Source: Rubrivivax sp. (lineage in GTDB: Bacteria > Pseudomonadota > Gammaproteobacteria > Burkholderiales > Burkholderiaceae_C). Taken from it: DNA of 38,586 nucleotides. A program made the translations under genes and the position numbers. The notes under the pieces were generated by a model. It had not been told where the DNA came from. It worked only from the letters and a program-made list of their open reading frames with translations, and did no database searches. The DNA lies in the NCBI GenBank assembly GCA_016789865.1, contig JAEUPC010000065.1, forward strand, positions 1 through 38,586, in the 5' to 3' direction. Positions within the stretch are counted from its first letter, which is position 1. Every line of letters starts with the position of its first letter. Positions 1 to 9,821 of this stretch are shown in pieces.

Positions 1-1228
1 GCGCATGCTTCAGCGCGGCGATGGTGTCGGCCGTCTCGCCGCTCTGGCTGATGGTGACGACCAGCGTCTTCGGGTCGGGCACGCTGTCGCGGTAGCGGTA
101 CTCGCTGGCGATCTCCACGGTGGTGGGGATGCCGGCGATGCCCTCCAGCCAGTATCGCGCGGTGCTGCCGCTGTAGTAGCTGGTGCCGCAGGCCAGGATG
201 AGCACGCGGTCGACCAGCTTGAAGATGCGGTGCGCGCCGTCGCCGAACAGCTCCGGGCTGATGCCTTCCACACCTTCCAGCGTGTCGGCCAGCGCGCGCG
301 GCTGCTCGAAGATCTCCTTTTGCATGTAGTGCCGGTACGGGCCCAGCTCGGCGGCGCCGCTGTGCGCGTTGACCGTCTTCACCGGGCGGTCGGCGGGCAC
401 GTAGCGCACGTGCGCGGCAGCATGGCCGTGGCCCGGCGTGGGCAGGGTCTCCGGTCGGGTGACCCAGACCCTGCCCATCTGCAGGTCGGCGACGTCACCT
501 TCTTCGAGGTAGATGATCTGGTTGGTGACGCCGGCCAGCGCCATCGCGTCGCTGGCCAGGAAGTTCTCGCTGGTTCCCTTGCCGCCGGCCGGTGGCGCGC
601 CCACGCCCACCACCAGCGGCGAGCCCATGCGCGCGCCCACCACGCGGTGCGGCTCGTCGCGGCAGAACACGGCAATCGCGTAGGCGCCGCGCAGCCGCGG
701 CACGGCGGCCTGCACCGCTTCGAGCAGGTCGCCTTCGTACAGGCTGTGCACGAGGTGCGCGATGACCTCGGTGTCGGTCTGGCTGGCGAAGACGTAGCCG
801 CGGCGCTTCAGTTCGGCGCGCAGCTCGTCGTGGTTCTCGATGATGCCGTTGTGCACCAGCGCGATGCGGCCGGTGACGGTGTCCGGGGCCGCGCCGGCTT
901 CGTCATTGTCGAAGAACTCACCGAAGCCCGTGCTGGCCGCGTCGATGCCGGGCCCGGCGCTGAAGTGCGGGTGGGCGTTGTGCACCGCGGGCGCGCCATG
1001 TGTGGCCCAGCGCGTGTGCGCGATGCCGGTGCCGGCGCTGACGCGGTCCTCGCGGACGTTGGTTTCGAGCTCGGCCACACGCGAGGTGCTGCGTGCGCGG
1101 CGCAACTCGCCGCCCTGGTGCACCGCGACGCCGCAGCTGTCGTAGCCGCGGTACTCCAGGCGCTTGAGGCCCTCGATGAGGATGGGGACGATGTTGCGGG
1201 TGCTGACCGCGCCGACGATGCCGCACAT
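1..1228 (-). CDS. glmS: Glutamine--fructose-6-phosphate aminotransferase, 3' end cut by the window edge
   Basis: This enzyme makes glucosamine-6-phosphate from fructose-6-phosphate and glutamine, the entry step to UDP-GlcNAc, peptidoglycan and LPS. The start at 1228 gives MCGIVGAVS, where Cys2 becomes the N-terminal nucleophile of a class II glutamine amidotransferase. [21 protein letters not shown] and LVHNGIIEN follow as expected for that domain. After a linker comes the first SIS sugar-isomerase domain, with [11 protein letters not shown] and [11 protein letters not shown]. About 409 codons are present out of roughly 608 in the family, so the second SIS domain lies beyond the window. The gene diverges from an Lrp-type regulator 150 bp away. 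The identification is secure. Confidence 0.97.
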   Translation of the reverse strand, partial: MCGIVGAVSTRNIVPILIEGLKRLEYRGYDSCGVAVHQGGELRRARSTSRVAELETNVREDRVSAGTGIAHTRWATHGAPAVHNAHPHFSAGPGIDAASTGFGEFFDNDEAGAAPDTVTGRIALVHNGIIENHDELRAELKRRGYVFASQTDTEVIAHLVHSLYEGDLLEAVQAAVPRLRGAYAIAVFCRDEPHRVVGARMGSPLVVGVGAPPAGGKGTSENFLASDAMALAGVTNQIIYLEEGDVADLQMGRVWVTRPETLPTPGHGHAAAHVRYVPADRPVKTVNAHSGAAELGPYRHYMQKEIFEQPRALADTLEGVEGISPELFGDGAHRIFKLVDRVLILACGTSYYSGSTARYWLEGIAGIPTTVEIASEYRYRDSVPDPKTLVVTISQSGETADTIAALKHA

Positions 1229-1274
1229 GGGGGTTGTTCTCCGGGGGGGCTGGTGCCTGGGGTGGGGCGGGATA

Positions 1275-1378
1275 CTAGGAGCGACCAGATGCAATGTTCT
1301 TGCGACTTTATTGATCAGATGAGCAGCAGCAGCCAATCGTGACAAGCGGCAGCGCTATCGATCAAAATCAGCGCTCAC
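1275..1378. promoter_or_regulatory. AT-richer intergenic control region between glmS and the Lrp-type gene
   Basis: This stretch is clearly richer in A and T than its surroundings. It holds spaced inverted TTGATC (1311-1316) and GATCAA (1360-1365) elements. Divergent promoters and an autoregulatory Lrp site would be expected here. I do not see a convincing -35/-10 pair, so this is a positional inference. Confidence 0.3.
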
Positions 1379-1867
1379 ATGGAAGAAGCAATCACGCCTG
1401 ATCTCGACAAGACCGACCTGCGCCTTCTCGAGCTGCTGCAGGCCGACGCGTCGTTGTCGAACCAGGACCTGGCAGCCGCCGCCCACACGTCGCCGGCCAC
1501 CGCGCTCAGGCGGGTGCGCCGGCTCGTCGATGCCGGCGTTATCGACCGCCGTGTGGCGCTGCTGAATCCGGACCGCATCGGGCACGGCCTCACGGCCGTC
1601 GTCGAAATCACGCTCGACCGCCAGGGTGCCGAGCATCTGGATGCCTTCGAGCAGCGCGTGCAGCCCGACGCCGAGGTGCAGCAGCTGTGGCGCGTGTCGC
1701 CGGGGCCCGACTTCGTGCTCGTGGTGCACACCGCCGACATGGCCGGCTACCACGCGCTCGTGCAGCGCCTGTTCACCCAGGAAGGCAACGTGCGCAACGT
1801 GAAGGCGTACTTCAGTGTCAAGCGGGCGAAGTTCGACCCGCGCGTGGTGCTGCGGCGCGCGCCGTAG
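1379..1867 (+). CDS. Lrp/AsnC family transcriptional regulator
   Basis: This is a 162-residue DNA-binding regulator of normal Lrp/AsnC length. Residues about 8-60 form the winged helix-turn-helix (LDKTDLRLLELLQADASLS, then a recognition helix around SPATALRRVRRLVDAG). The C-terminal part, from about residue 70, has the alpha-beta pattern of the RAM/AsnC ligand-binding domain. Members usually form octamers or similar assemblies and sense amino acids, but the ligand cannot be read from the sequence. It faces away from glmS, and self-regulation from the shared intergenic region is likely by family habit. The next gene is convergent. Confidence 0.9.
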   Translation: MEEAITPDLDKTDLRLLELLQADASLSNQDLAAAAHTSPATALRRVRRLVDAGVIDRRVALLNPDRIGHGLTAVVEITLDRQGAEHLDAFEQRVQPDAEVQQLWRVSPGPDFVLVVHTADMAGYHALVQRLFTQEGNVRNVKAYFSVKRAKFDPRVVLRRAP

Positions 1868-1917
1868 CCGGCGCGCCATGCTCGGGTGGGGCGGACGAGA
1901 GCGCGCCGCCCGGCGCC

Positions 1918-3138
1918 TCAAGCCGCCTTCAGGATCGCCAGCCCCTTCAGGTACTCGCCCTCGGGGAACACCATCGTGGTCGGGTGGTCGGGCGCGCCTT
2001 CCAGGCGCTGCAGGATGGCGCCATCGACTTCGGCATCGATGGCCGCGCCGGCCACGATCTTGTGGAACAGCTCGGCGCCCACGCCGCCGCTGCAACTGAA
2101 GGTGAGCAGCAGCCCGCCGGGTGCCAGCAGCTTCAGCGCCAGCCGGTTGATGTCTTTATAGGCGCGCGCCGCGCGCTCGGCATGGGCGGCGGTGGGCGCG
2201 AACTTCGGCGGGTCGAGCACGATGGCGTCGAAGTGGCGCCCGGCCTTGAGCGCTTCGCGCAGGAAGGCGTTGACATCCGCATCGGCGACCTGGCTGCGCG
2301 CAGTGTCGAAGCCGTTGAGCGCCACATGCGATTGCACGCGCGCCAGCGCCGGCGCCGAGGAATCCACGCTCACCACCTGCTCGGCGCCACCGGCCAGCGC
2401 GGCCACCGTGAAGCCGCCGGTGTAGCAATAGCAGTTGAGCACGGTCTTCAGCCCGAACCGGCGCACCCAGCGCGCGAATGCCGCGCGGTTGTCGCGCTGG
2501 TCGAGGTAGAAGCCGGTCTTGTGGCCACCTGCCACGTCCAGCGTCAGCCGCCAGTCGTGCTCGGTGATCGTGACCTCGGTGCGGCCTGCAACGTCGCCTT
2601 GGGTGCGGCTGTCGCCGCCGCGCAGCCAGCCGGTCACGGGCTCCAGTCCTTCGAGGCCGCGCACGCCCGAGTCGCTGCGCTCGTACAGGTGCTGCAGGCC
2701 GGTGGCGGCGAGCAGCGCGTCGGCGATCGCGCCTTTCCAGCGCTCCGCCCCGGCCGACAGGAACTGCGCCGACAGCACATCGGCATAGCGGTCGACGATC
2801 ACGCCCGGCAGGCCGTCGGCCTCGCCGTGCACCAGCCGCACGCCGCTGCTGTGCGCAGCAAAGATGCCCAGCTGCTGGCGCAGCGCCAGCGCGCGCGCCA
2901 CGCGGCGCTTGAAGAACGCGTGGTCGATGCGCTCGGCCTCGTCGAAGCTCCAGGCGCGCACGCGGATCTGCGAGCTGCCGCTGTAGGCGCCCCAGGCCAG
3001 GAAGCGGCCGTCGGCGGCCTCCACGCGCACGGTTTCGCCCGCATCGGCCTTGCCACGGGCCACGCTGCCGGCGAACACCCAGGGGTGGCGCCGCAGCAGC
3101 GAGCGTTCCTTGCCCTCGATGAGCCGGATGGACTTCAT
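1918..3138 (-). CDS. rlmI: Class I rRNA (cytosine-C5) methyltransferase, RlmI-like
   Basis: This 406-residue protein has the RlmI/RlmK layout. An N-terminal PUA-type RNA-binding domain (about 1-75, RHPWVFAGSV and FLAWGAYSGSSQIRVRAWSF) is followed by a central extension and a Rossmann methyltransferase domain. LDQRDNRAAF, VLNCYCYTGGFTVAALAGGA (SAM-binding motif I), DAIVLDPPKFAP (motif IV) and LLTFSCSGGV (with the cysteine near motif VI) are all visible. RlmI of E. coli makes m5C1962 in 23S rRNA. The same target here is inferred. Its start lies 4 nt after the stop of the TIR-like gene, so the two are probably co-translated at the end of the dapF-xerC gene string. Confidence 0.88.
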   Translation of the reverse strand: MKSIRLIEGKERSLLRRHPWVFAGSVARGKADAGETVRVEAADGRFLAWGAYSGSSQIRVRAWSFDEAERIDHAFFKRRVARALALRQQLGIFAAHSSGVRLVHGEADGLPGVIVDRYADVLSAQFLSAGAERWKGAIADALLAATGLQHLYERSDSGVRGLEGLEPVTGWLRGGDSRTQGDVAGRTEVTITEHDWRLTLDVAGGHKTGFYLDQRDNRAAFARWVRRFGLKTVLNCYCYTGGFTVAALAGGAEQVVSVDSSAPALARVQSHVALNGFDTARSQVADADVNAFLREALKAGRHFDAIVLDPPKFAPTAAHAERAARAYKDINRLALKLLAPGGLLLTFSCSGGVGAELFHKIVAGAAIDAEVDGAILQRLEGAPDHPTTMVFPEGEYLKGLAILKAA

Positions 3139-3142
3139 GCGG

Positions 3143-4054
3143 TCACAGGGCCTCGGCGAACTTGCGCAGCACCGGTCGGACGGCGGCGATGTTCGTACCG
3201 GCCGGAAGCTCGGCGTAGATGTCGCCCCCCAGATCAGCGGGCAGCTTGGCGCCTTGCTGCAGCACGATCAGCGTGCGCCCCTTGCCCTTCGAGGCGGCGA
3301 AGTACCCGGCCTCATAGACAACGTTGTCGCGCGGCACGGCCCGCACCTTCGCTCCCGGCTTGGCCAGCTTGTCGTCGCGGGTGAACAGGAACACGCCTGC
3401 GCCGCACAGCCGCGCGGCGCGTTCGATCTCCTGCTGGATGCTGCGGGCGGGGTCGAAGTCCACCGCCCAGTCGAGCACCGTCAGGTCCAGGCTGCGCGTC
3501 AGGTAGTCCTTCAGCGCCTTGGCCACCGGCGACGCGCTGCTGCAGTAGCCGAGGAAGACATCGCGGCGCTCGTCCAGCCGGTCGCGGAAGTAGCCGAATG
3601 GCACCGTGAAGTGCCTGGTCTTGAACCACTGCGGGCTCGGCGTCGCCGGGATCTCGCCCATGAAGCCGGCCACCTGGCGATCGAACACGACGCGCGGCGC
3701 CACGCCTTGCTGCACCCAGCTGACCAGGGGCAGCCGCAGCATCTGCGCCACGGCTCCCTCGTAGTGGTTGTATTCGGAGGGCATGGCTTCGTGGGGGCCA
3801 CCGGCCGCGACCTGCCAGCGGCGCATCCCCAGCAGCACGCAGCCGTCGCAACGGCGCATCACGGCCTCGCAGGCCTCGCGGCTCCACGACTGCCCGCCGG
3901 CCACGGAATCGGCATTGCCGCGCGGGTCGGTGAAGACCTCGGCCACGTAGCCCAGCCGCTCGAAGCGCTTGACGATGCCCCACTTCAGCTCGCGCTCTGC
4001 CGGGGTCTGCCAGTTGTCCGCCGGCATGCTGAAGAACAGGCGCGAAGTCTTCAT
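3143..4054 (-). CDS. Two-domain protein with a C-terminal TIR-like (CAP12/Pycsar-effector-type) domain
   Basis: This is a 303-residue protein, probably soluble. Residues about 165-290 match the predicted nucleotide-binding TIR-like family (PF10137, COG4271) by pattern. A beta strand with FLGYCSSAS is followed by GVFLFTRDD, then RDNVVYEAGYF (Glu248, in the position of the family's conserved glutamate), then a strand and LPADLGGDIYAEL. Residues 1-125 look like a second Rossmann or deoxyribosyltransferase-like fold, with RLFFSMP, CDGCVLLG and SEYNHYEGAVA. I chose the ATG at 4054 because GGAG sits 5 nt upstream. An open frame continues further upstream but overlaps xerC. PF10137 relatives include anti-phage NADase-type effectors; any such activity here is inference. 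The gene lies between xerC and rlmI, 38 nt after xerC, with an 8-bp hairpin in the gap. Confidence 0.72.
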   Translation of the reverse strand: MKTSRLFFSMPADNWQTPAERELKWGIVKRFERLGYVAEVFTDPRGNADSVAGGQSWSREACEAVMRRCDGCVLLGMRRWQVAAGGPHEAMPSEYNHYEGAVAQMLRLPLVSWVQQGVAPRVVFDRQVAGFMGEIPATPSPQWFKTRHFTVPFGYFRDRLDERRDVFLGYCSSASPVAKALKDYLTRSLDLTVLDWAVDFDPARSIQQEIERAARLCGAGVFLFTRDDKLAKPGAKVRAVPRDNVVYEAGYFAASKGKGRTLIVLQQGAKLPADLGGDIYAELPAGTNIAAVRPVLRKFAEAL

Positions 4055-4068
4055 GGTGTCTCCGTTCC

Positions 4069-4090
4069 CCGGGTGGACGCCGCCACCCGG
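4069..4090 (-). terminator. Hairpin between xerC and the TIR-like gene
   Basis: Perfect 8-bp arms, CCGGGTGG and CCACCCGG, flank a 6-nt loop just after the xerC stop and just before the Shine-Dalgarno of the TIR-like gene. No U-tract follows on the minus strand. It could weaken read-through or mark the 3' end of xerC messages. Its role is uncertain. Confidence 0.35.
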
Positions 4091-4092
4091 CC

Positions 4093-5103
4093 TCAACCCT
4101 TGCGCCGCGCGCGTGGGTGCGCCGCGTCGTACACCCGGGCCAGGTGCTGGTGGTCGAGCTTGGTGTAGACCTGGGTGGTGCCGATGCTGGCGTGGCCGAG
4201 CAGCTCCTGCACGGCGCGCAGGTCGCCGCTGCTTTGCAGCAGGTGGCTGGCGAAACTGTGGCGCAGCATGTGCGGGTGCACGGGCGTGGCCAGGCCGCTT
4301 TGCAGCGACTGCGTCTTCAGCCGCAGCCGCAGCTGCCCTGGCGACAGCCGCGTGCCGCGGCGGCTGACGAACAGCGCGGGCTCGTCGGCCGCCGCGAGCT
4401 GCGGGCGTACCTCGAGCCACGCGCGCAACGCGGCCAGCGCCAGGGGGCCCACGGGCACGGTGCGGCGTTTGCTGCCTTTGCCCAGCACCTGCGCGCTGGC
4501 GTCGGCCGGGTCCACCCAGCCGCGCGCGGCCGCGCCGGCGCGCACGTCCAGCCCCAGGATCTCTGCCACGCGCAGGCCGCTGCCGTAAAGCAGCTCGACG
4601 ATGGCGTGATCGCGCAGCGCCAGCAGCGGGTCGGCGGGCACCGACGCGGAAGATGGCGCGCGGGCGCGTTGCAGTGCGTGGTCGGCCAAATGCACCGCCT
4701 GCTCCACCGCCAGCGCCTTGGGCAGCGGCCTGCCGGCCTTCGGCGCCCGCAGGCCCTCCACGGGGTTGGCGGCGATGCGACCCTGCCGCCCCCAGTGCCG
4801 GTACAGGCCACGCCAGGCGGCCAGGGCCAGCGAGATGCTGCGCGGCCCGAGGCCGCTGCCGCGCAACTGCGCAGCCCAGCCACGCACGTGGTGGGGCTGG
4901 GCGGCCGGCAGCGGCACGCCGTCGGCCGCGGCCGACGCCTGCAGCCGGTGCAGCGCCTCGGTGTACAGCACCAGCGTGCGCTCAGCCAGCCGGCGCTCGA
5001 CCGCCAGGTGTTCGATGAACGCCTGCAGGTCGGGCGCGAGCCCCTGTGTTCCCGTCGGTGCCGCCGCCGGCGCCATGGTGGAGGGGCTGGCTCGTTCGCG
5101 CAT
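4093..5103 (-). CDS. xerC: Tyrosine recombinase XerC
   Basis: This 336-residue tyrosine recombinase resolves chromosome dimers at dif together with XerD. The N-terminal SAM-like core-binding domain covers about 22-110. The catalytic domain has all expected residues: Arg178 (SGLRVAEIL), Lys209 (LGKGSKRR), His278 and Arg281 (HPHMLRHSFASHLL), His304 (LLGHASIGTT) and the nucleophile Tyr313 (QVYTKLD). Length is slightly above the usual 300 because of an Ala/Pro-rich N-terminus; Met10 is an alternative start. The order dapF, DUF484, xerC matches the conserved proteobacterial arrangement, which supports XerC over XerD or a mobile-element integrase. Confidence 0.93.
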   Translation of the reverse strand: MRERASPSTMAPAAAPTGTQGLAPDLQAFIEHLAVERRLAERTLVLYTEALHRLQASAAADGVPLPAAQPHHVRGWAAQLRGSGLGPRSISLALAAWRGLYRHWGRQGRIAANPVEGLRAPKAGRPLPKALAVEQAVHLADHALQRARAPSSASVPADPLLALRDHAIVELLYGSGLRVAEILGLDVRAGAAARGWVDPADASAQVLGKGSKRRTVPVGPLALAALRAWLEVRPQLAAADEPALFVSRRGTRLSPGQLRLRLKTQSLQSGLATPVHPHMLRHSFASHLLQSSGDLRAVQELLGHASIGTTQVYTKLDHQHLARVYDAAHPRARRKG

Positions 5104-5177
5104 CGGCGGGCGGCAATTCGGTGGATGCGTGCGTCGGCCGTGGCGGCGAACCCGGCGCCCGGGCGGCGCGGCCTTGT

Positions 5178-5909
5178 TCAGCCCGCCGCGCGCAACCGCG
5201 CCAGCGCCGCGCCGGCCAGCTCGCCGATGCGCGACAGGAACTCGGTGCCCATGTCAGCCGAGTACCGTGTGGGGTCGGGCGAGCCGAGCACAAGCAGGCC
5301 GAACGCTCCGCCATCGACATGCGGCCCCGGTCGCAGCGGGATCATCGCCAGGCTGGACACCGTGGCGGCATCGTCCAGCCAGCCGGCGGCTTCGAAGCCG
5401 GCGTTCACGCCGCAGTAGGGCAGCGACAGGCTGGCGGCGAAGGTCTTCACGTCGTCGCTTGTGCCGCGTGCGCAGGCAGCGCCGGCATGGTCCTCGGCCA
5501 GCGACCACAGGCGAAGCGCCACCTGTGGAATGAGGAACTCGTGCTTCAGCGTCGCCACCACCACCTCGGGCAGTGCCGCGGCGTCGCTGGTGCGCATGAG
5601 CGCGCGCGTGAAGCGGTGCAGCCGATCGACCAGCGCCATGTTCTCCTGGCCGGCGCGGATCATCTCGACGATCTTCAGCTCCAGCCCTCGGATGCGCTCG
5701 CGCAGCATCTCCATCTGCCGCTCCTGCAGCGACACGGCGCGCTGGCCGTGCGGGCTGGTCAGGCGCACCGCGGCCAGCAACTCGGCGTGGCGTTCGAAGA
5801 AGCCGGGCGTGGCCGCCAGGTAGGCGGCGACGCCGGCCTCGCTGACGCCGGCGGGCAGGGGGGCGGCCGCGGCCCTGCCGGCGCCGCCACTGCTTTCGTG
5901 CTTGCTCAA
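5178..5909 (-). CDS. DUF484 family protein (GAF-like)
   Basis: This 243-residue protein belongs to the DUF484 family, whose members sit between dapF and xerC in many proteobacteria and whose biochemical role is not established. Conserved features include [19 protein letters not shown] near the N-terminus, a coiled-coil-like stretch rich in Glu, Arg and Leu ([19 protein letters not shown]), and a C-terminal GAF-like fold ending with [13 protein letters not shown]. The start appears to be TTG at 5909, which overlaps the dapF stop as TTGA and implies translational coupling. The open frame continues upstream without a better start. Confidence 0.85.
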   Translation of the reverse strand: MSKHESSGGAGRAAAAPLPAGVSEAGVAAYLAATPGFFERHAELLAAVRLTSPHGQRAVSLQERQMEMLRERIRGLELKIVEMIRAGQENMALVDRLHRFTRALMRTSDAAALPEVVVATLKHEFLIPQVALRLWSLAEDHAGAACARGTSDDVKTFAASLSLPYCGVNAGFEAAGWLDDAATVSSLAMIPLRPGPHVDGGAFGLLVLGSPDPTRYSADMGTEFLSRIGELAGAALARLRAAG

Positions 5910-6778
5910 AGCTCGATCTCTCCTTCGAACACGAACTCCGCCGGGCCGGTCATCAGCACCGTCGCGTCGTCGTGCGCCCACTCGACCGTCAGGTTGCCGC
6001 CGCGCGCGTGCACGAGCACGCGGCGGTCCAGCCAGCCCAGGCGGATGCCGGCCACCACCGCCGCGCAGGCGCCGGTGCCGCAGGCCAGCGTCTCGCCGGC
6101 ACCGCGCTCGTAGACGCGCAGCGCGACCTCGCCGCGCCGCACCACCTGCATGAAGCCGGCGTTCACCCGGCGCTCGAAGCGCGGGTGCGCCTCGATTGCC
6201 GGGCCCAGCGTGGCCACCGGTGCGGCGCGCACGTCGGCCACGCGCATCACGGCGTGCGGGTTGCCCATCGACAGCACCGCCACCTCGCCGAGCGCACGAC
6301 CGGCGGCATCGGTCAGCGGCCACAGCTCCAGGCCTGCCGCGTCCGCCCCGCCTTCGCGGCGCGGCACGAGGCCGTGGCCATCGAACGGGATGCGCTGCGC
6401 CTCGAAGATCGGCCGGTTCATGTCCACCGTCACCTGGCCGTCGTCCTGCAGCACGAGTTCGAGCAGGTTGTTCACCGTCTCCACCTTCACGCGCCGCGCG
6501 GTGGTCAGGCCACGTGCGTGCACGTAGCGCACGAAGCAGCGCGCGCCGTTGCCGCAATGCTCCACCTCGTCGCCGCTGGCGTTGAAGATGCGATAGCGGA
6601 AGTCCACACCGGGTGTGCTGCTGCGCTCGACCATCAGGATCTGATCGGCGCCGATGCCGAAGCGCCGGTCGGCCAGCCGCCGCGCCTGCTCGGCACTCAG
6701 CTCCACCGGCGTGCGTGTGCCGTCGAGCACGACGAAGTCGTTGCCCGCGCCTTGCATCTTGGTGAACTTCAGCCGCAT
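5906..6778 (-). CDS. dapF: Diaminopimelate epimerase
   Basis: DapF converts LL-diaminopimelate to the meso form for lysine and peptidoglycan synthesis. The protein is 290 residues, normal for the family. [19 protein letters not shown] is the classic N-terminus, so I start at 6778 rather than at the codon nine residues upstream. Both catalytic cysteines of the cofactor-free racemase mechanism are visible, in [10 protein letters not shown] and [20 protein letters not shown] is also conserved. It lies 55 nt after the GGDEF-EAL gene and overlaps the DUF484 start by 4 nt, so it heads a string running to xerC and rlmI. Confidence 0.96.
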   Translation of the reverse strand: MRLKFTKMQGAGNDFVVLDGTRTPVELSAEQARRLADRRFGIGADQILMVERSSTPGVDFRYRIFNASGDEVEHCGNGARCFVRYVHARGLTTARRVKVETVNNLLELVLQDDGQVTVDMNRPIFEAQRIPFDGHGLVPRREGGADAAGLELWPLTDAAGRALGEVAVLSMGNPHAVMRVADVRAAPVATLGPAIEAHPRFERRVNAGFMQVVRRGEVALRVYERGAGETLACGTGACAAVVAGIRLGWLDRRVLVHARGGNLTVEWAHDDATVLMTGPAEFVFEGEIEL

Positions 6779-6833
6779 GCGGCCGATTGTGCGGCAGGCG
6801 GCCACGCCCGCCCGGGCCGCCCGGCGGCCTCCT

Positions 6834-8909
6834 TCAGCCGGAAGCTGCCCGGCCGGCCTGGGCCCGCAGCATCGACTCGAACTCCCCGGCCGGCATCGGG
6901 CGCGCGAACAGGAAGCCCTGGTACTGCGCGACGCCGCGCTCGCGGATCCAGGCCAGCTGCTCGGGCGTCTCCACGCCTTCGGCCACGGCGTCCAGACGCA
7001 TCACACGGCACAGCTGGACGATGAGCTCGGCCAGCCGCTGGTCGTCGCCCACCGCCTGGATGAAGCTGCGGTCGATCTTCAGCGTGCCGATCGGAAAGCG
7101 CTGCAGGTAGGCGAGGTTGGAGTAGCCGGTGCCGAAGTCGTCCAGCGCGATCGACACGCCCAGTTCGCGCAGCGCGTGCAGGGTGGTCAGCGGTCGCTCC
7201 TCGCCGCCCAGCAGCATCGACTCGGTGATCTCCATCTGCAGCAGCTCGGGCGCGCAGCCGGCTTCGGCCAGCGTGGCGCCCACCCGCTCGGCCAGACCCG
7301 GGTCGGCAAACTCGCGCGGCGAGAGGTTCACCGACACCGGCAGCGCGAGCCCCGCCTCGGACCAGCGGCGCAGCTGTTCGACGACGTTGGCCAGCACCTG
7401 GCGCCCCACCTCGCAGATCAGCCCCGTGCTCTCGCACACCGCGATGAACTCGCCCGGCGGCACCAGCCCGCGGCGGGGGTGGCGCCAGCGCACCAGCGCC
7501 TCGGCGCCGACGATGCGGTTGCTCGTCACGTCCACCCGCGGCTGGTAGTGCACCTCGAATTCGCGGCGCTCGCAGGCGCCGCGCAGGTCGGCCTCCAGCG
7601 CGGTGCGCTGGCGGAACGACTCGCCCATGTCGTGCTCGAAGTAGGCCAGCGCGTTGCGGCCGCCTTCCTTCGCGGCGTACATGGCCAGGTCGGCGTGCTG
7701 CAGCAGGGTCTCGAAGTCGCTGCCGTGTTCGGGGTACAGGCTGACGCCCAGCGTCGCGGTGACCTGCACCTGCGTATTGCCCACCCACAGCGGCTGCGCC
7801 ACGGCGTCGCGGATGCGCGTGTCGATGCGGTCGACCTCGGCGCGGATGTCGCTGGACAGCACCAGCAGCAGGAACTCGTCGCCGCCGAAGCGCGACGCCA
7901 GGTCGCCCCGGCGCACCGACTGGCGCAGTCGGCTGGCCACCTCGATGAGCAGCTCGTCGCCCACCGCGTGGCCCAGCGTGTCGTTGACCTTCTTGAAGTG
8001 GTCCAGGTCGATGAGGATCAGCGCGGCCTGCTGGCCGCGTGTGCGCAGCGCGCTGGTGGCCTCGGCGAAGCACTGCTTGACCTGGCTGCGGTTGGGCAGG
8101 CCGGTCAGCACGTCGTGCGCGGCCAGGAAGCGCGCCTGCGCCTCGCTCTCCTTCAGCCGCGTCACATCGACCTCGCTGACCAGCAGCGCCGCCTCGCCGC
8201 TGACTGCGTCGACGCAGCGCTGCACCGACACCTCGTGCCAGCGCGCCCCCTGGGTGGTGCGGGCCTGCAGCGTCAGCGTGGCGGCGCCGCGCGTGGCCAG
8301 CGGGTCGGTCAGGCGCGGCAGGGCGTCGGGCTGCGGGAAGCGCTCGGCCAGCGTGGTGCGCAGCTCTGGCACCGAGGTGCGCGCCGCCGGGTTGCGGTAC
8401 ACCGGCTCGCCCTCGGGCGTGTACAGCGTGATCATCACCGGCGTGTGCAGCAGCGCCTCCACCGAGCGCAGCGATTCGGGCCGCTCCGAACCGAGCGGGC
8501 GGCCCTCGCACATCATCGCCATGCGGCCGTCGGGCAACCGGTAGCCGCTGAAGGTGACGTCCAGCGACACCGGCCTGCCCGCCGGGTACAGCGTCCACTG
8601 CTCGTTGAAGCTCGCGCCGTGGCCGATGAAGTCGCTCTGGTACTGCGCCAGCCGCGCCGCCACGCTGGCCGACATGTCCGCGCCCATGTCGCGTGCCGTC
8701 AGTTCGGCCAGCGATGGCGAAGACCACAGCGCCAGCGCCGCCGGGTTGGCCCAGGCCACGCGCTTGCGGTCGATGTCGAACACCCACACCGGCTGGCGCA
8801 GCTGCGCGACGAGCTGGTCGGCGCCGGCCATGCCCGGCAGTGGCGCGGGCACCGCCGGCAGGGCCGCGGCTGCCTCGCCCCGCGCCGGGCGGGCCCGCAT
8901 CGCCGTCAC
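6834..8909 (-). CDS. PAS-containing GGDEF-EAL cyclic-di-GMP protein
   Basis: This is a 691-residue regulator with two PAS-like sensory regions (about 30-135 and 150-265), then GGDEF (about 285-440), then EAL (about 450-690). The cyclase motif is an intact FGGDEF, with an RRGD that fits the RxxD inhibitory site five residues before it. The phosphodiesterase half also looks complete: [47 protein letters not shown] and QGFLFARPM. Both making and degrading c-di-GMP are therefore possible; the net direction cannot be read. No membrane segment is seen. The GTG start at 8909 overlaps the transferase stop as GTGA. An ATG three codons later is the alternative. Confidence 0.9.
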   Translation of the reverse strand: MTAMRARPARGEAAAALPAVPAPLPGMAGADQLVAQLRQPVWVFDIDRKRVAWANPAALALWSSPSLAELTARDMGADMSASVAARLAQYQSDFIGHGASFNEQWTLYPAGRPVSLDVTFSGYRLPDGRMAMMCEGRPLGSERPESLRSVEALLHTPVMITLYTPEGEPVYRNPAARTSVPELRTTLAERFPQPDALPRLTDPLATRGAATLTLQARTTQGARWHEVSVQRCVDAVSGEAALLVSEVDVTRLKESEAQARFLAAHDVLTGLPNRSQVKQCFAEATSALRTRGQQAALILIDLDHFKKVNDTLGHAVGDELLIEVASRLRQSVRRGDLASRFGGDEFLLLVLSSDIRAEVDRIDTRIRDAVAQPLWVGNTQVQVTATLGVSLYPEHGSDFETLLQHADLAMYAAKEGGRNALAYFEHDMGESFRQRTALEADLRGACERREFEVHYQPRVDVTSNRIVGAEALVRWRHPRRGLVPPGEFIAVCESTGLICEVGRQVLANVVEQLRRWSEAGLALPVSVNLSPREFADPGLAERVGATLAEAGCAPELLQMEITESMLLGGEERPLTTLHALRELGVSIALDDFGTGYSNLAYLQRFPIGTLKIDRSFIQAVGDDQRLAELIVQLCRVMRLDAVAEGVETPEQLAWIRERGVAQYQGFLFARPMPAGEFESMLRAQAGRAASG

Positions 8910-9571
8910 GCGGTCTCGGCGGCCGGCGCCGGGGCTTCGGCGGCCCCCGCCGAGGGGGCCAGCAGCGTGCCCACGTCGGCGTAGCCGGGCTGCGCCGCCA
9001 CCCGGTGCATCCAGCCGCGCATCGCGGGGTAGCCCTGCAGGTCGAAGCCGCCCTCGCCGGCCAGGTGGGTGTAGCCGTAGACGGCGATGTCGGCCACGCT
9101 GTAGGCATTGCCGGCGACGAAGGCATGGCTGGCGAGATGACGCTCCAGTTGGGCCAGGCCGGTGTGCCCGGCCTCCTGCCAGCGCTTGATGTCGTCGGCT
9201 CGCCGGTCGCGTTCGCCCGGCAGGATGTGCGTGAAGAACCGCGCCGGCGAGATGTTCGGCTCGAGCGCGGTCTGCTCGAAGATCATCCACTGCACCGCCT
9301 GCGCGCGGGCCAGCGCGGTGGCCGGCATCAGCGGCGAGCCCTCGGCCAGAAACCACGCGATGGCGTTGGACTCGCCCAGCCCCACGCCGCCATCGGTGAC
9401 GAGATAGGGCACCTGGCCGCGCGGGTTCACAGCCAGGAAGGCTGCGCCGCGGGTCTCGCCGGCCAGCACGTCCACCTGGCGCATGCGCAGCGGGCGGCCG
9501 GTCTGGCGCGCCACCAGCGCGGGCTTGAAGCTGTTGCCCGAACCGGGCGTGTAGTACAGGGTGTGGGCCAC
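8906..9571 (-). CDS. Glutathione S-transferase family protein
   Basis: This 221-residue protein has an N-terminal thioredoxin-like GST domain ([29 protein letters not shown], then [13 protein letters not shown] as the glutathione-binding ES motif). The all-helical C-terminal domain follows ([21 protein letters not shown], with the N-cap and conserved aspartate). The substrate is unknown. The start is GTG at 9571, supported by a strong AAGGAGGT five nt upstream. It is translationally coupled to the c-di-GMP protein by a 4-nt overlap. The 250 bp upstream, as far as the response-regulator stop, shows no gene and no clear terminator. Confidence 0.92.
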   Translation of the reverse strand: MAHTLYYTPGSGNSFKPALVARQTGRPLRMRQVDVLAGETRGAAFLAVNPRGQVPYLVTDGGVGLGESNAIAWFLAEGSPLMPATALARAQAVQWMIFEQTALEPNISPARFFTHILPGERDRRADDIKRWQEAGHTGLAQLERHLASHAFVAGNAYSVADIAVYGYTHLAGEGGFDLQGYPAMRGWMHRVAAQPGYADVGTLLAPSAGAAEAPAPAAETA

Positions 9572-9821
9572 GGAAGACCTCCTTCGAAGGGCGCCAACGA
9601 CAAGCCCGCCGCAGGGGCCGCACCGGCGGCCTCAACCGCAGGCTGCTCAGCTCGGTGGCCCTTCAACGACGACGGGTTCCGCACGGCCGCGCAAAGCCGC
9701 GGCAGTCTGGCGGCTATCGGCAGCCTAACGGCGCAAGCCGACGGTGCCGGCAGAGGCAGACCGTGCAGAAGTCGCGCCAGTCGCGCGGGCGGGTCCGGCC
9801 ACTGCCGAACTCCTTGCCCGT

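Noticed and set aside
4055-4420. N-terminal extension of the TIR-like protein to a 425-residue product
   Set aside because: The upstream part overlaps xerC, is Arg/Ala/Pro-rich without structure, and a good Shine-Dalgarno supports the internal ATG at 4054.
4093-5103. Integrase of a mobile element next to a TIR-like defence gene
   Set aside because: The dapF-DUF484-xerC order is the conserved chromosomal setting of XerC, and no attachment-site duplication was seen.
6654-8984. A 776-codon open frame on the plus strand antisense to the GGDEF-EAL gene, and similar long antisense frames across the window
   Set aside because: Very GC-rich coding DNA with strong third-position bias leaves antisense frames open. 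Their translations are Arg/His/Ala/Gln-rich with no domain, while the opposite strand carries complete conserved motifs.
9572-9821. Small gene or terminator between the response regulator and the glutathione transferase
   Set aside because: No frame with a plausible start and ribosome-binding site, and no stem followed by a U-run, could be supported.
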